From Halomonas faecis (lineage in GTDB: Bacteria; Pseudomonadota; Gammaproteobacteria; Pseudomonadales; Halomonadaceae): a DNA stretch of 64,000 nt. The stretch spans positions 117,275 to 181,274 of the forward strand of contig NZ_JAACZO010000002.1 of assembly GCF_010993975.1 (NCBI RefSeq). Direction: 5' to 3'. A program made the translations under genes and the position numbers. The notes beneath the pieces are model-generated. The model worked only from the letters and a program-made list of their open reading frames with translations. It ran no database searches and was not told the origin of the DNA. This document shows positions 46,401 to 54,115 of the stretch, piece after piece (position 1 is the stretch's first letter; each line of letters starts with the position of its first letter).

Positions 46401-46769
46401 ATGGCATGGAAAAGCGGAAAAGTGAGTCAGCGGGGCTTTAGTCTCCTCGAAGTGCTCGTGGTGGTGGCGGTCATTGGCGTGTTGGCCGCCATCGCCATTC
46501 CGGTATACATGGGGTTTCGGGAGCGTGCCGCCAACGCTGCCTGCCTGGCGGACGTGCGCGCCTATGCCTCGGCGGTTTATGCCACGCACTATGACGAGGA
46601 CGTGGAGAGCACGCCTTCCGTGGCGAGCGTGCTTTCCACCTATCCCGATAATGGTGCCTGCACTAAGATTACGTTAAACGGTGAAATCCTCGAAGGCACA
46701 CCCAGAGCGCCGGGCGATGCCGCTGCGTTGCAGGTCGTCGAACTGGGCTTCGCGCCAGAAGGGGGTTGA
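46401..46769 (+). CDS. Second type IV pilin
   Basis: A complete 122-residue prepilin from ATG 46401 (GTG 46389 is an alternative). The leader AWKSGKVSQRG is cleaved before FSLLEVLVVVAVIGVLAAIAIPVY, with Glu5 present. The globular part (ANAACLADVRAYASAVYATHYDEDVES..., GACTKITLNGEILEGTPRAPGD) contains two Cys. It is unrelated to the first pilin outside the N-terminal helix. Its codons for residues about 39-122 are duplicated downstream at 47246-47497. Size and small globular domain fit either a minor pilin or an alternative major subunit. Confidence 0.85.
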   Translation: MAWKSGKVSQRGFSLLEVLVVVAVIGVLAAIAIPVYMGFRERAANAACLADVRAYASAVYATHYDEDVESTPSVASVLSTYPDNGACTKITLNGEILEGTPRAPGDAAALQVVELGFAPEGG

Positions 46770-47245
46770 GATAGGAATGGCCGACCCACGATGGCTTTCC
46801 AAGTACGGTCGTACTGCTCAATGTACGTGCTATATTCTCCTTTGATGGTTAAAGGTAGAGTCTTGTAGCGTTGCTTGCTGAGATTGATGCCCTTCTTTGC
46901 GGTCTTCTGAGCCTTTCATCCTGAAAATAGTGGAGTGCATGGTCTGTCTCTGCTTTGTTGGCTGCATAGAATATCCAAAAGTGCCGGTACTTCCTCGAAT
47001 CCGGTTCTCGAGAAACTATGGTCAACAATGGGTACTGGTTGATAGTCATCTGGTACACGACTGGCCTGGATTCAGTCGATCTAGTAACCAGCGAAACGTA
47101 TGGCGTCTGGTGGGAAGTGCCGCGGCCGACTCTCGGTGTCTTCAATGAATGTGATGATCTTCATTCTGATGGCGTTTACCACGGCACTTAGTATATATCG
47201 AATCTTCCACAATTCAGCTTCGTTTCTGGCCGGTCAAGGGATGGC
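46770..47245. other. AT-richer intergenic DNA between the pilin and its truncated copy
   Basis: These 476 bp have lower GC than the genes around them and hold no recognised gene. Apart from a 57-codon plus-strand frame (separate entry), several short frames exist on both strands, including 46849-47145 on the minus strand, without family features. The region may be a degraded insertion between the two pilin copies. Confidence 0.5.
47018..47191 (+). CDS. Unrecognised 57-codon reading frame
   Basis: ATG 47018 opens a frame to TAG 47191. It encodes a protein-like composition with many aromatic and acidic residues (NNGYWLIVIWYTTGLDSVDL, then YGVWWEVPRPTLGV and FNECDDLHSDGVYHGT). The same frame is open upstream to 46970. 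No Shine-Dalgarno is obvious and no family is recognised. It may be a remnant of a longer gene cut by rearrangement. Confidence that it is expressed is low. Confidence 0.25.
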   Translation: MVNNGYWLIVIWYTTGLDSVDLVTSETYGVWWEVPRPTLGVFNECDDLHSDGVYHGT

Positions 47246-47497
47246 ATGGGGCGTGCTGCCAATGCTGCCTGCCTGGCGGACGTGCGCGCCTATGCCTCGG
47301 CGGTTTATGCCACGCACTATGACGAGGACGTGGAGAGCACGCCTTCCGTGGCGAGCGTGCTGTCCAGCTACCCGGACGATGGCGCCTGCACCGAAATAGC
47401 GGTGAACGGTGAAGCCCTCGAAGGCACGCCCAGAGCACCGGGCGATGCCGCTGCGCTGCAGGTCGTCGAACTGGGGTTCGAGCCGGAAGCCGATTGA
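47246..47497 (+). pseudogene. 5'-truncated pilin copy with intact reading frame (silent-cassette-like)
   Basis: This frame encodes 83 residues matching the globular part of the second pilin, but lacks the leader and the hydrophobic assembly helix. It cannot be processed or assembled as it stands. The first 100 bp are almost identical in DNA to 46525-46632. Differences cluster further on (SSYPDDGACTEIAVNGEALEG against STYPDNGACTKITLNGEILEG; ...LGFEPEAD against ...LGFAPEGG). About 9 of 80 residues change and no stop or frameshift has arisen, suggesting recent duplication or maintained coding capacity. Homology begins about 47243 and ends at the stop codon. Confidence 0.85.
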
Positions 47498-47696
47498 TGC
47501 GAGCATGTTGACGGATTATATTCAACGTGGCTCGCCGATTGACTCCGCCGTTGTGTCGATCATTCGCCACGTTTCTTGAAGTCGTGCACTACGCCCTGGC
47601 ACCGTGCGTGCGTTCACGCTATTGTCATTCAGACAGAGTTGCGGTACTAATTGGCGCCCGCATTCCATTTATTCATGCATAGCAAGGAAACCGTTG

Positions 47697-48071
47697 ATGT
47701 CTCTTCTCAGTCAATACGTCCAGAAAGAGCAGCAGCTCAAGCAGATTCAGGAAGAGCTCGAGAAGCTGGAGAACGATGAGCGCCTCAAGGCAGAGCTGGC
47801 GTTCAAGGACAAGCTCGAGGCGTTGATGCGCGAGTTCGGCAAGAGCGCTGCGGATGTCATCAATCTGCTCGATCCGCAAGGTGGCACCAAGCCTGCCGCC
47901 AAGCCGCCGGCCGGCGGCGGGCGTCGCAAGCGCAAGCTCAAGATCTACAAGAACCCCAATACCGGGGAAGTGGTGGAAACCCGCGGCGGCAACCAGAAGA
48001 CGCTGAAGGCATGGAAAGACCAGTACGGCCAGGATACCGTCGAAAGCTGGCTGGTTCGCGTCGAGGAGTGA
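47697..48071 (+). CDS. mvaT: MvaT-type H-NS family xenogeneic silencer
   Basis: A 124-residue nucleoid-associated protein that binds AT-rich DNA and silences acquired genes. The N-terminal coiled-coil oligomerisation region (SLLSQYVQKEQQLKQIQEEL..., LEALMREFGKSAADVINLLDP) is followed by a basic linker (GGGRRKRKLKIYKNP). The C-terminal DNA-binding domain (NTGEVVETRGGNQKTLKAWKDQYG, VESW) is nearly the same as Pseudomonas MvaT. ATG 47697 (after AAGGAA) replaces an upstream frame start at 47604. It sits just beside the AT-rich pilin region, a likely target. Confidence 0.93.
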   Translation: MSLLSQYVQKEQQLKQIQEELEKLENDERLKAELAFKDKLEALMREFGKSAADVINLLDPQGGTKPAAKPPAGGGRRKRKLKIYKNPNTGEVVETRGGNQKTLKAWKDQYGQDTVESWLVRVEE

Positions 48072-48105
48072 TGCCCGTCGCTCGTTTGCACGGTTGACGT
48101 ATGCA

Positions 48106-48128
48106 GTGCCGGGCCTCGGGCCCGGCAC
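48106..48128. terminator. Bidirectional hairpin between mvaT and the AraC-family gene
   Basis: GTGCCGGGCC and GGCCCGGCAC form a perfect 10-bp stem with a 3-nt loop, located between the convergent mvaT and AraC-type genes and ending 2 bp from the latter's stop codon. There is no long T-run. Confidence 0.65.
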
Positions 48129-48129
48129 G

Positions 48130-48936
48130 CTACGTTGTTGCCAGTAGCGGCAGGCGTAGTTCCAGCCCGCGCGGATGCCAGTGCACCTGCACGGGTTCGC
48201 CATTGGCATGGCGTTGGTTGTTCGGCAGGCAATTGACGACCAATTGTTGAACGGCCGTCGCAACCTCGTCGAACGCTTCGACGACCACGCAGGCGTGCTG
48301 TCGGGGCGGCAGTTCGATCAGCCGGAAGGTAGGCGGTATGGCCAGGCTGGCGACCGCCTTGGGAGGAACCATCAATCCCAGGTCGACGCGCTCCAGCGCG
48401 CAGGGTAGCGGCAGATTGTGCACCACGGCCAGGCCGGGCGCACGGTTCAGCTTGCCGGTCAGACTCTCGCCGCCGTGGGTTTGTCTGGCCAGGCGGGTGA
48501 TGTCGCCGATGCGCTTCAAGGGCTTGTAGACGCGAGTAACCAGCGCCTGGCGCTCGGAGTGCTGACGAACTTCGAACGGTGGCGGTACACTGCCCGGGCA
48601 TTGTGAGCTCAACCGGGCACGTTGCCGCTGTCGGTAGAGTCGCGGGCTCAACTCGTAATGGCGTTGAAAGGCCCGGCTGAAGGACGAATGGTTGCGATAG
48701 CCGCATTCGCTGACGATGTCGCTGATGCTCAAAGGAGTCAGTGTCAGCAGGCGCGCGGCCTTTTCCAGACGCAGCACGTCGCGATAGGCACTCGGAGTAA
48801 TGCCGAACCTCTGCTTGAACCGGCGCCGGACTTGTGAGGTCGAATAACCAAGACGGCTTGCCAGATCGTCTATTCCTTTCTGACTTTCCAGGTGGTCCTG
48901 CAGCCAGATTTCCGCTCGCATCATCTCATTGAACAT
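48130..48936 (-). CDS. AraC-family transcriptional regulator
   Basis: A 268-residue regulator with its DNA-binding domain at the N-terminus, as in Rob/SoxS-like proteins. Two helix-turn-helix motifs are visible (GIDDLASRLGYSTSQVRRRFKQRFGITPSAYR and SISDIVSECGYRNHSSFSRAFQRHYELSP). The C-terminal 160 residues may be a GyrI-like small-molecule-binding domain (FRLIELPPRQHACVVVEAFDE), seen only weakly. Its target is unknown. Confidence 0.85.
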   Translation of the reverse strand: MFNEMMRAEIWLQDHLESQKGIDDLASRLGYSTSQVRRRFKQRFGITPSAYRDVLRLEKAARLLTLTPLSISDIVSECGYRNHSSFSRAFQRHYELSPRLYRQRQRARLSSQCPGSVPPPFEVRQHSERQALVTRVYKPLKRIGDITRLARQTHGGESLTGKLNRAPGLAVVHNLPLPCALERVDLGLMVPPKAVASLAIPPTFRLIELPPRQHACVVVEAFDEVATAVQQLVVNCLPNNQRHANGEPVQVHWHPRGLELRLPLLATT

Positions 48937-49271
48937 TATCTGGCCCTTAGCGGTATTCCTGGTGGCAAGTCAAGACCTGCCATCGTTGTGGTATCGTCGT
49001 GGCCGGGTAGCGGCAATGAATGGGAGGTCTCCTGGCGGTCGTCTCGAGGGTTAGTAACGTTTGCTTTTGTCTTTATGCGACGTTGGCGGTTTCGAAGGCA
49101 AGTTTGGAGACGCTCGTTGAGCGTTTGTGCATACTTTGCCGTTGTGTTGGCAATGGCTGTGAATTGCAAAGTGGAATCGGTGTCGGCACGCCTTGAGCTT
49201 CGTTGACGTCGACCAGAACGATAGACTGTTGCCACGGGATGCCGCTGGGCCCCTTGCTAGACAATCAATGG
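48937..49271. other. Intergenic region upstream of the small MvaT-like gene
   Basis: These 335 bp contain no supported gene. A short hairpin ACGCTC-GTT-GAGCGT lies at 49110-49124. The AT-rich stretch 49050-49150 could hold promoters for the divergent genes. Confidence 0.5.
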
Positions 49272-49490
49272 ATGCCAATGAAGAAACAGAGAACCCACCG
49301 TCATTTGGATGAGCGCGAGAAACTGCGCCAGTTTCGCGAACTCGACGATGCCTTTGCGCAGGCTCTGCGCGAGATGGAGGTCGATACCTTCGAGCAGCGT
49401 CTGGAGGCGCTGATGGCGGAATATGCCCAAACCAGCGAGAACGTGACCCGCCTGCTGCATACGCTGCAGGCGCTCGGCCGCATTGCCTGA
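49272..49490 (+). CDS. Small protein resembling only the MvaT oligomerisation domain
   Basis: A 72-residue, mostly helical, charged protein (start uncertain: ATG 49272 or 49278; frame open further upstream). Its part FEQRLEALMAEYAQTSENVTRLL aligns with KDKLEALMREFGKSAADVINLL of the MvaT protein encoded 1.5 kb upstream. It then stops, so the basic linker and DNA-binding domain are missing. Such truncated H-NS-family proteins can join and disturb the silencer's oligomers. That function is inferred from the alignment alone. The next gene, for a membrane protein, begins 7 bp after its stop. Confidence 0.6.
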   Translation: MPMKKQRTHRHLDEREKLRQFRELDDAFAQALREMEVDTFEQRLEALMAEYAQTSENVTRLLHTLQALGRIA

Positions 49491-49497
49491 GGGCGGC

Positions 49498-49950
49498 ATG
49501 ACTTACTTTCTGATCATGGGCGGCCTGGTGGCTTCGGCCTCCTTCACCTTGGGCTGGGTGCTTTGGCGTGGCACGCTTTGGGGGCTGTCTCGGCTATCGG
49601 GCGGTAAGAGCCGGGGTGCCGCGCGCGGCGGACGTCGACCCGCTTCACGACGCGCCCGTCCGGCGTCGTCGCGGGCGCGCTCGCCCAAGCCTTCCCAGCG
49701 TGCGTCGGCATCACGCTCTCCCGGTCGCTTCATCGGCTGGCTGGCGGCCCGTCGAGCTACCCTGCCGCTGGCGGTCGTCGCCAGCCTGACCTATCTCGTT
49801 ACCCGCCTGGCCGAATATGGCCTGCAATTTCGACCACCCCACGAGCCACCTTCCGGCTACCAGTCGATCCTCTTCTGGCTTGGCTGGCTGGCGGCCGGGC
49901 TGATGGTGGCTGCTCTGCTGCAGCGACTCGCTGCCTGGCGCTGTCGCTGA
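49498..49950 (+). CDS. Membrane protein of unknown function
   Basis: A 150-residue protein not assigned to a family. It has three likely membrane segments (residues about 3-25, 85-105 and 122-143) and between the first two a very basic Ser/Arg/Ala-rich cytoplasmic segment (SRGAARGGRRPASRRARPASS...). It starts 7 bp after the small MvaT-like gene and is probably co-transcribed. The basic segment could contact nucleic acid or be a low-complexity linker. Confidence 0.65.
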   Translation: MTYFLIMGGLVASASFTLGWVLWRGTLWGLSRLSGGKSRGAARGGRRPASRRARPASSRARSPKPSQRASASRSPGRFIGWLAARRATLPLAVVASLTYLVTRLAEYGLQFRPPHEPPSGYQSILFWLGWLAAGLMVAALLQRLAAWRCR

Positions 49951-50119
49951 GGGCTCGCTGGCGGTCGGTGCTCAAGGTCGAGGTGTTCAATATACTTGAC
50001 TTGTGTCAATGATTGCTTCATCTATGTCTGAATGTCTGCTGGCTACATTTCGTGACGATTCTCGTACGCTACGCTGAGGATGAATGTAGTGATAACGACA
50101 TAACTGAAAATGCTAGGGT

Positions 50120-52879
50120 ATGGAAGGCTCATGCGAGCGAGTGGCGGTGATGTCTGCCGGATCCGGCAGCGAGTGGATGCGATGGCGAGCGGGAGGGGAG
50201 ATGCGTGATCAAGAGGGTGACCAGCGTCGCGATCGCTGGTCGGCGCTGTATGCCAATCGCTCTTCAGCCGATCTGAGCCAGGAGCTCAAGCATTTCTATA
50301 CCGCCGTGGAACAGAGTCCGCTGGCAACGGCGATCACCGATCCCAGCGGCCGTTTGCTGTATGTGAATCGTCGCTTCGTCGAGGTCACCGGCTATCGGCG
50401 CGATGAGTTGATCGGGCGTACTTCGGCGGTCATCCAGTCAGGGAAGACATCGGAGCGAACCTATCAGGAGTTGTGGCAGACCCTGCGTGAGGGGAGGGTG
50501 TGGAGCGGTGAGCTGCTCAACCGGCGCAAGAACGGCGAGGAGTATTGGGAATACGAGCTGATCACGCCGATCTTCGACGATGCGGGGCATATCACGAGTT
50601 TCGTCACGGTCAAGCAGGACATCTCCGCGCGCAAGGAGCAGGAGGACCAGCTGCGACTGATGGCGACGGCCTTCGAAACCGGTCAGGCGACGCTGATCAC
50701 CGATGCGCGGATGCGCATCGAACGCGTCAATTGCGCTTTCACGCAGATCACCGGCTATCGCGCCGATGAGGTGGTTGGCGAAACGCCGCGGCTGTTCAAG
50801 TCGGGCCGCCATGGTCCTGAATTCTACGCCGCGCTGTGGAGCTCGTTGAAAGAGCAAGGGCACTGGCAGGGAGAGATATGGAACCGCAACAAACGCGGTG
50901 ACATCTATCCGGTATGGCAGTCGATCACCGCCGTGAAGGGAGATCATGGCGAGGTGCGCCATTTCGTCTCGGTGTTTCACGATATCGCCGAACGCAAACG
51001 CCTGGAGAAGACATTGACCCAGGAGGCGAGCCGTGACCACCTCACCGGTGCCGCCAACCGGCGCGCCTTCGATCGCGCCCTGGTCAAGGCCATCCGCGCC
51101 GCTCGGCAGAATGGCAGTGAGCTGGCTTTGATGCTCTTCGATATCGATCACTTCAAGGCGGTCAATGACAACCACGGCCATGATGTCGGCGATGCCATCC
51201 TGCATGCCTTGAGCGAACTGGTTCAGGAGCGCCTGCGCAAGAGCGACCTGCTGGCGCGCTGGGGCGGCGAGGAATTCACGATGCTGTTGCCAGAAACTCC
51301 CGCTGAGGGGGCTCTGCGACTGGCTGAACGGCTGCGCGCCGATGTGGCGGCGGCAACCATGCCGGGGCCAGGCGTGACGATCAGCATCGGCCTGGCCAAC
51401 CTGCAAGTCGATGACAGTGCGCGCGATCTGTTGCAGCGCGCAGACCGGGCGCTGTATCAGGCCAAGCACAAGGGGCGCAATCGGGTGGAGTGGCTGGGCG
51501 GCAGCGTGGCTGCCGGGGAGGCACCCGTCGATCTTCCGCAGCTGTCGCCGCCGGTGGACATGGCGGCGCGTTACATCGACGAGTATCGCGGGGCGGCGCA
51601 GCGGGCCAGGCTGATCCAGCGCTTGGAACTGGCCATGGCCGCAGCAAACGAGCGCAATGGCAGCGTGCTGGTCTGTGTCCTTGATATCGACCATTTCAAG
51701 CGCATCAATCAGCAGTTGGGCCTCGCCCTGGCAGATCGGCTGATGCTGTTGTTGGTGCGGCGCCTCAACCTCCAGCTGGGTCGCGATGATCTCATCGTAC
51801 GAACCGGGGGCGATGAGTTCGTGTTGCTCATTCAGGATCAGGACGTTGCCGCGGTGACATCGTTGCTGGCCGGCATTCGTCGTCCCTTCATGCTCAACGA
51901 GCATCGCGTGACGATGACCGCGAGCTTGGGCCTGGCGGTCTTTCCCGGTGATGGGTTGGAAGCGGATACGCTGATGCGTCATGCCCAGCAGGCCATGTAT
52001 CGCGCCAAGCAGAGCGGTCGCAACAATGTGAGCCGCTTCGATGCGGGGCAGGATCGCCGCCTGCAGCGTTGCTTGAGTCAGCGACGGCGCATCGAGCAGG
52101 CCATCGACGATGGTGAGCTCTGCATGCACTACCAGCCGCAGATCGACATGACGACCTCGGCGGTGGTTGGCTTCGAGGCGTTGGTGCGCTGGCAACATCC
52201 CGAGAGGGGGCTTCTGCCGCCTGCTGAGTTCCTGCCATCGATCGAGGGGTCGGGGTTGGAGCAGGCGCTGGGCGAATGGGTGCTCCAGTCTGTGCTCGAC
52301 CAGCTCGCTTGTTGGCGGGGGCAGGTCGGTTTGCTACCAGTGAGCGTCAACATCAGCCCGACGCATCTGCTGGCACCGGATTTCGCCGAGCGACTCGAGG
52401 GGCTCCTGGCCACCAGGCCGGGGGTTTCGCCGTCACGCCTCAAGCTGGAAGTCGTGGAAACCGCGGCAATGCACGACATCAGTGCTGCCTGGAATGCGAT
52501 AGCGCGCTGCCAGGCGCTGGGGGTGCAGGTCGCAATCGACGACTTCGGTACCGGTTTCTCCTCGCTGACCTATCTGCGCCAGCTGCCCGTGGATCTCATC
52601 AAGGTGGACAAGAGCTTCGTGCGTGACATGCTTTGCGACGACGATGATCGAGCCATCGTCGAAAGCGTGATCTACATGGCCCAGCGCTTCGACAGGGAGC
52701 TGCTGGCCGAGGGTGTGGAGAGCATCGGGCATGCCACGGCGTTGCTGGGGCTGGGCTGTCGACTGGCACAGGGCTACGGCATTGCTCGGCCCATGCCGGC
52801 CGAGTTTCTGGACGATTGGCTGGAAGCATGGCCCGCTCGGTACGAATGGCAAGGGCTGGAGCCGACGGCTTGTTGCTAG
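50120..52879 (+). CDS. PAS-PAS-GGDEF-GGDEF-EAL cyclic-di-GMP protein
   Basis: A 919-residue soluble sensor. Two PAS domains (from FYTAVEQSPLATAITDPSGRLLYVN and FETGQATLITDARMRIERVN) are followed by an intact GGDEF domain (RWGGEEFTML, I-site RKSD). A second GGDEF domain (VRTGGDEFVLL) has Gly instead of Arg at the I-site. A C-terminal EAL domain shows FEALVRW, LKLEVVETAAM, IDDFGTGFSSLTYL and AEGVES. Tandem GGDEF domains plus EAL are uncommon and leave the net activity open. Start could be ATG 50201, which has GGAGGGGAG upstream. No membrane segment is present. Confidence 0.9.
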   Translation: MEGSCERVAVMSAGSGSEWMRWRAGGEMRDQEGDQRRDRWSALYANRSSADLSQELKHFYTAVEQSPLATAITDPSGRLLYVNRRFVEVTGYRRDELIGRTSAVIQSGKTSERTYQELWQTLREGRVWSGELLNRRKNGEEYWEYELITPIFDDAGHITSFVTVKQDISARKEQEDQLRLMATAFETGQATLITDARMRIERVNCAFTQITGYRADEVVGETPRLFKSGRHGPEFYAALWSSLKEQGHWQGEIWNRNKRGDIYPVWQSITAVKGDHGEVRHFVSVFHDIAERKRLEKTLTQEASRDHLTGAANRRAFDRALVKAIRAARQNGSELALMLFDIDHFKAVNDNHGHDVGDAILHALSELVQERLRKSDLLARWGGEEFTMLLPETPAEGALRLAERLRADVAAATMPGPGVTISIGLANLQVDDSARDLLQRADRALYQAKHKGRNRVEWLGGSVAAGEAPVDLPQLSPPVDMAARYIDEYRGAAQRARLIQRLELAMAAANERNGSVLVCVLDIDHFKRINQQLGLALADRLMLLLVRRLNLQLGRDDLIVRTGGDEFVLLIQDQDVAAVTSLLAGIRRPFMLNEHRVTMTASLGLAVFPGDGLEADTLMRHAQQAMYRAKQSGRNNVSRFDAGQDRRLQRCLSQRRRIEQAIDDGELCMHYQPQIDMTTSAVVGFEALVRWQHPERGLLPPAEFLPSIEGSGLEQALGEWVLQSVLDQLACWRGQVGLLPVSVNISPTHLLAPDFAERLEGLLATRPGVSPSRLKLEVVETAAMHDISAAWNAIARCQALGVQVAIDDFGTGFSSLTYLRQLPVDLIKVDKSFVRDMLCDDDDRAIVESVIYMAQRFDRELLAEGVESIGHATALLGLGCRLAQGYGIARPMPAEFLDDWLEAWPARYEWQGLEPTACC

Positions 52880-52959
52880 AGGTTATTGGCTCAGGGCTCC
52901 GCCGGTGGGTATTGCCAAAGTGAGGTGATTCCAGGTTCGGCGATGGCGCTGGAGACCAG

Positions 52960-53655
52960 TCAAGCCTTCAGCGAGTCACTGCCGCTGGCCTGGGCGGCTC
53001 GTGCGACGATATCGAAGCGGCTCAGCGAAGGTGTTTCGCTGGACTCGATGTCGACGGGCTCCGCACGCGTCTGACCGGCTTGGCGGGCGCCGTTCATGGC
53101 ACTCTGTTGCTGGGCGAGTTCCAACTGAGCGGTGAGGAGGTACTGGCGGGCGGTGGCGGCGACCTGACGATCCTTGGGTGACGGGTCGGCCGGGGCCAGG
53201 GCGGCGCTGATCACCTGCTGCATCTTGTCGATGGTGGCGCGGGGGTCGCCGCGTACGGGGCCATAGTCGATCGGTACTTCGCCGGCCACGGCGTAGCGCT
53301 GGCCGTCCGGGCCGCGTTCGAATTCGTATGTGGCGGTGCCGGTATAAGCGCCGCCGGCGACCTGGTGAGCCATCTCATGGCGGCGTATTTCCTGGTCGGT
53401 TTGCTTGAGTCGTTCCAGCTCGCGCAGTTCCGCCTCGCTCAGGGTTTCGCCATTGGGCTTTTCGATGGCCTCGCCCTGGCTGACGTTGCCGTGGCGGGCT
53501 TCTTCCGCTGCGTCGCTGTCCGTCGCGGCTCCGGCACCTGGTTCGCCCACGCGACGCGTCTCGGTGCGGCCGATGGCCGTGTCGTTGACGGAGGGGCTGG
53601 CCGCATTGGCAGAGAAGGCGAGGTTGACGGTACCGGTGACAGGGCTGGCTTGCAT
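52960..53655 (-). CDS. Putative metalloprotease, SprA-related (CJM1_0395) family
   Basis: A 231-residue protein with the zinc-protease motif HEMAHQVAGG (HExxH) inside the family's typical block QTDQEIRRHEMAHQVAGGAYTG, followed by GPDGQRYAVAGEVPIDYGPVRGDPRATIDKMQQV. The N-terminal half is disordered. Members occur widely in proteobacteria and are secreted or surface-linked in some cases, with unknown substrates. It is divergent from the DUF2835 gene. Confidence 0.82.
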   Translation of the reverse strand: MQASPVTGTVNLAFSANAASPSVNDTAIGRTETRRVGEPGAGAATDSDAAEEARHGNVSQGEAIEKPNGETLSEAELRELERLKQTDQEIRRHEMAHQVAGGAYTGTATYEFERGPDGQRYAVAGEVPIDYGPVRGDPRATIDKMQQVISAALAPADPSPKDRQVAATARQYLLTAQLELAQQQSAMNGARQAGQTRAEPVDIESSETPSLSRFDIVARAAQASGSDSLKA

Positions 53656-53732
53656 GGTGAATGTCCGCGAAAATGGGCCGATTGGAGTAGAGTATTGGTC
53701 AATGAGTCGTTAACGACAAGGTCTGCTGGCTG

Positions 53733-53960
53733 ATGCTTGCCATGTCCAGTATCGATGTGGTGATCGAGCTCTCTCATGAGACCTGCCTGGCGCACTACGA
53801 AGGGCGTGCGGGGCTGGTGTACACGCGCAGTCTCGATGGCCGTTCGGTGGTGTTTCCGGCGGAGGCGTTGAGGCGCGTGGTCACGCGTGATGGCGTGCAT
53901 GGGGTGTTTCGACTGCACTTCACGCCGGATGGACGCTTTTCCGCCATTCAGCGGCTTTAG
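53733..53960 (+). CDS. DUF2835 family protein
   Basis: A 75-residue protein matching DUF2835, small gammaproteobacterial proteins of unknown function. Conserved elements are HYEGRAGLVYTRSLDGRSVVFPAEALRRVVTRDGVHGVFRL and the final SAIQRL. Translation may begin at ATG 53733 or 53742. No clear link to the neighbours is seen. Confidence 0.85.
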   Translation: MLAMSSIDVVIELSHETCLAHYEGRAGLVYTRSLDGRSVVFPAEALRRVVTRDGVHGVFRLHFTPDGRFSAIQRL

Positions 53961-54115
53961 TGATCCGGCCGTTTTTGACCGACTCTTGGCCCAGGTCAAA
54001 GGGAGGCTGCTTTTCAACGTGTCCGCTCTGCTACCATCGGCCTCCATGATCGAACACCGTTTACGGGTCAGGCCGGCAGGAGCGCTGACCGCCCATCTCG
54101 CCGATAGGTTTCGCC

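Noticed and set aside
46849..47145. Minus-strand 98-codon frame in the pilin interval
   Set aside because: No recognisable family, no Shine-Dalgarno and a composition not clearly protein-like. It is treated as chance or a remnant.
47100..47399. Frame beginning with a hydrophobic MNVMIFILMAFTTALSIYRI-like segment, which looks like a new N-terminal helix for the truncated pilin
   Set aside because: It is in a different frame from the pilin copy, lacks a G-FTLxE prepilin site, and its second half is a shifted reading of pilin DNA.
53662..53683. A possible fourth FliA promoter (TGAATGTC-N11-GCCGATTG) before the DUF2835 gene
   Set aside because: The -35 element matches only 4 of 8 bases, far weaker than the three reported sites.
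54100..54107. GCCGATAG just before the membrane diguanylate cyclase gene
   Set aside because: The expected -35 position reads AGCGCTGA, and the element lies only 8 bp from the start codon.
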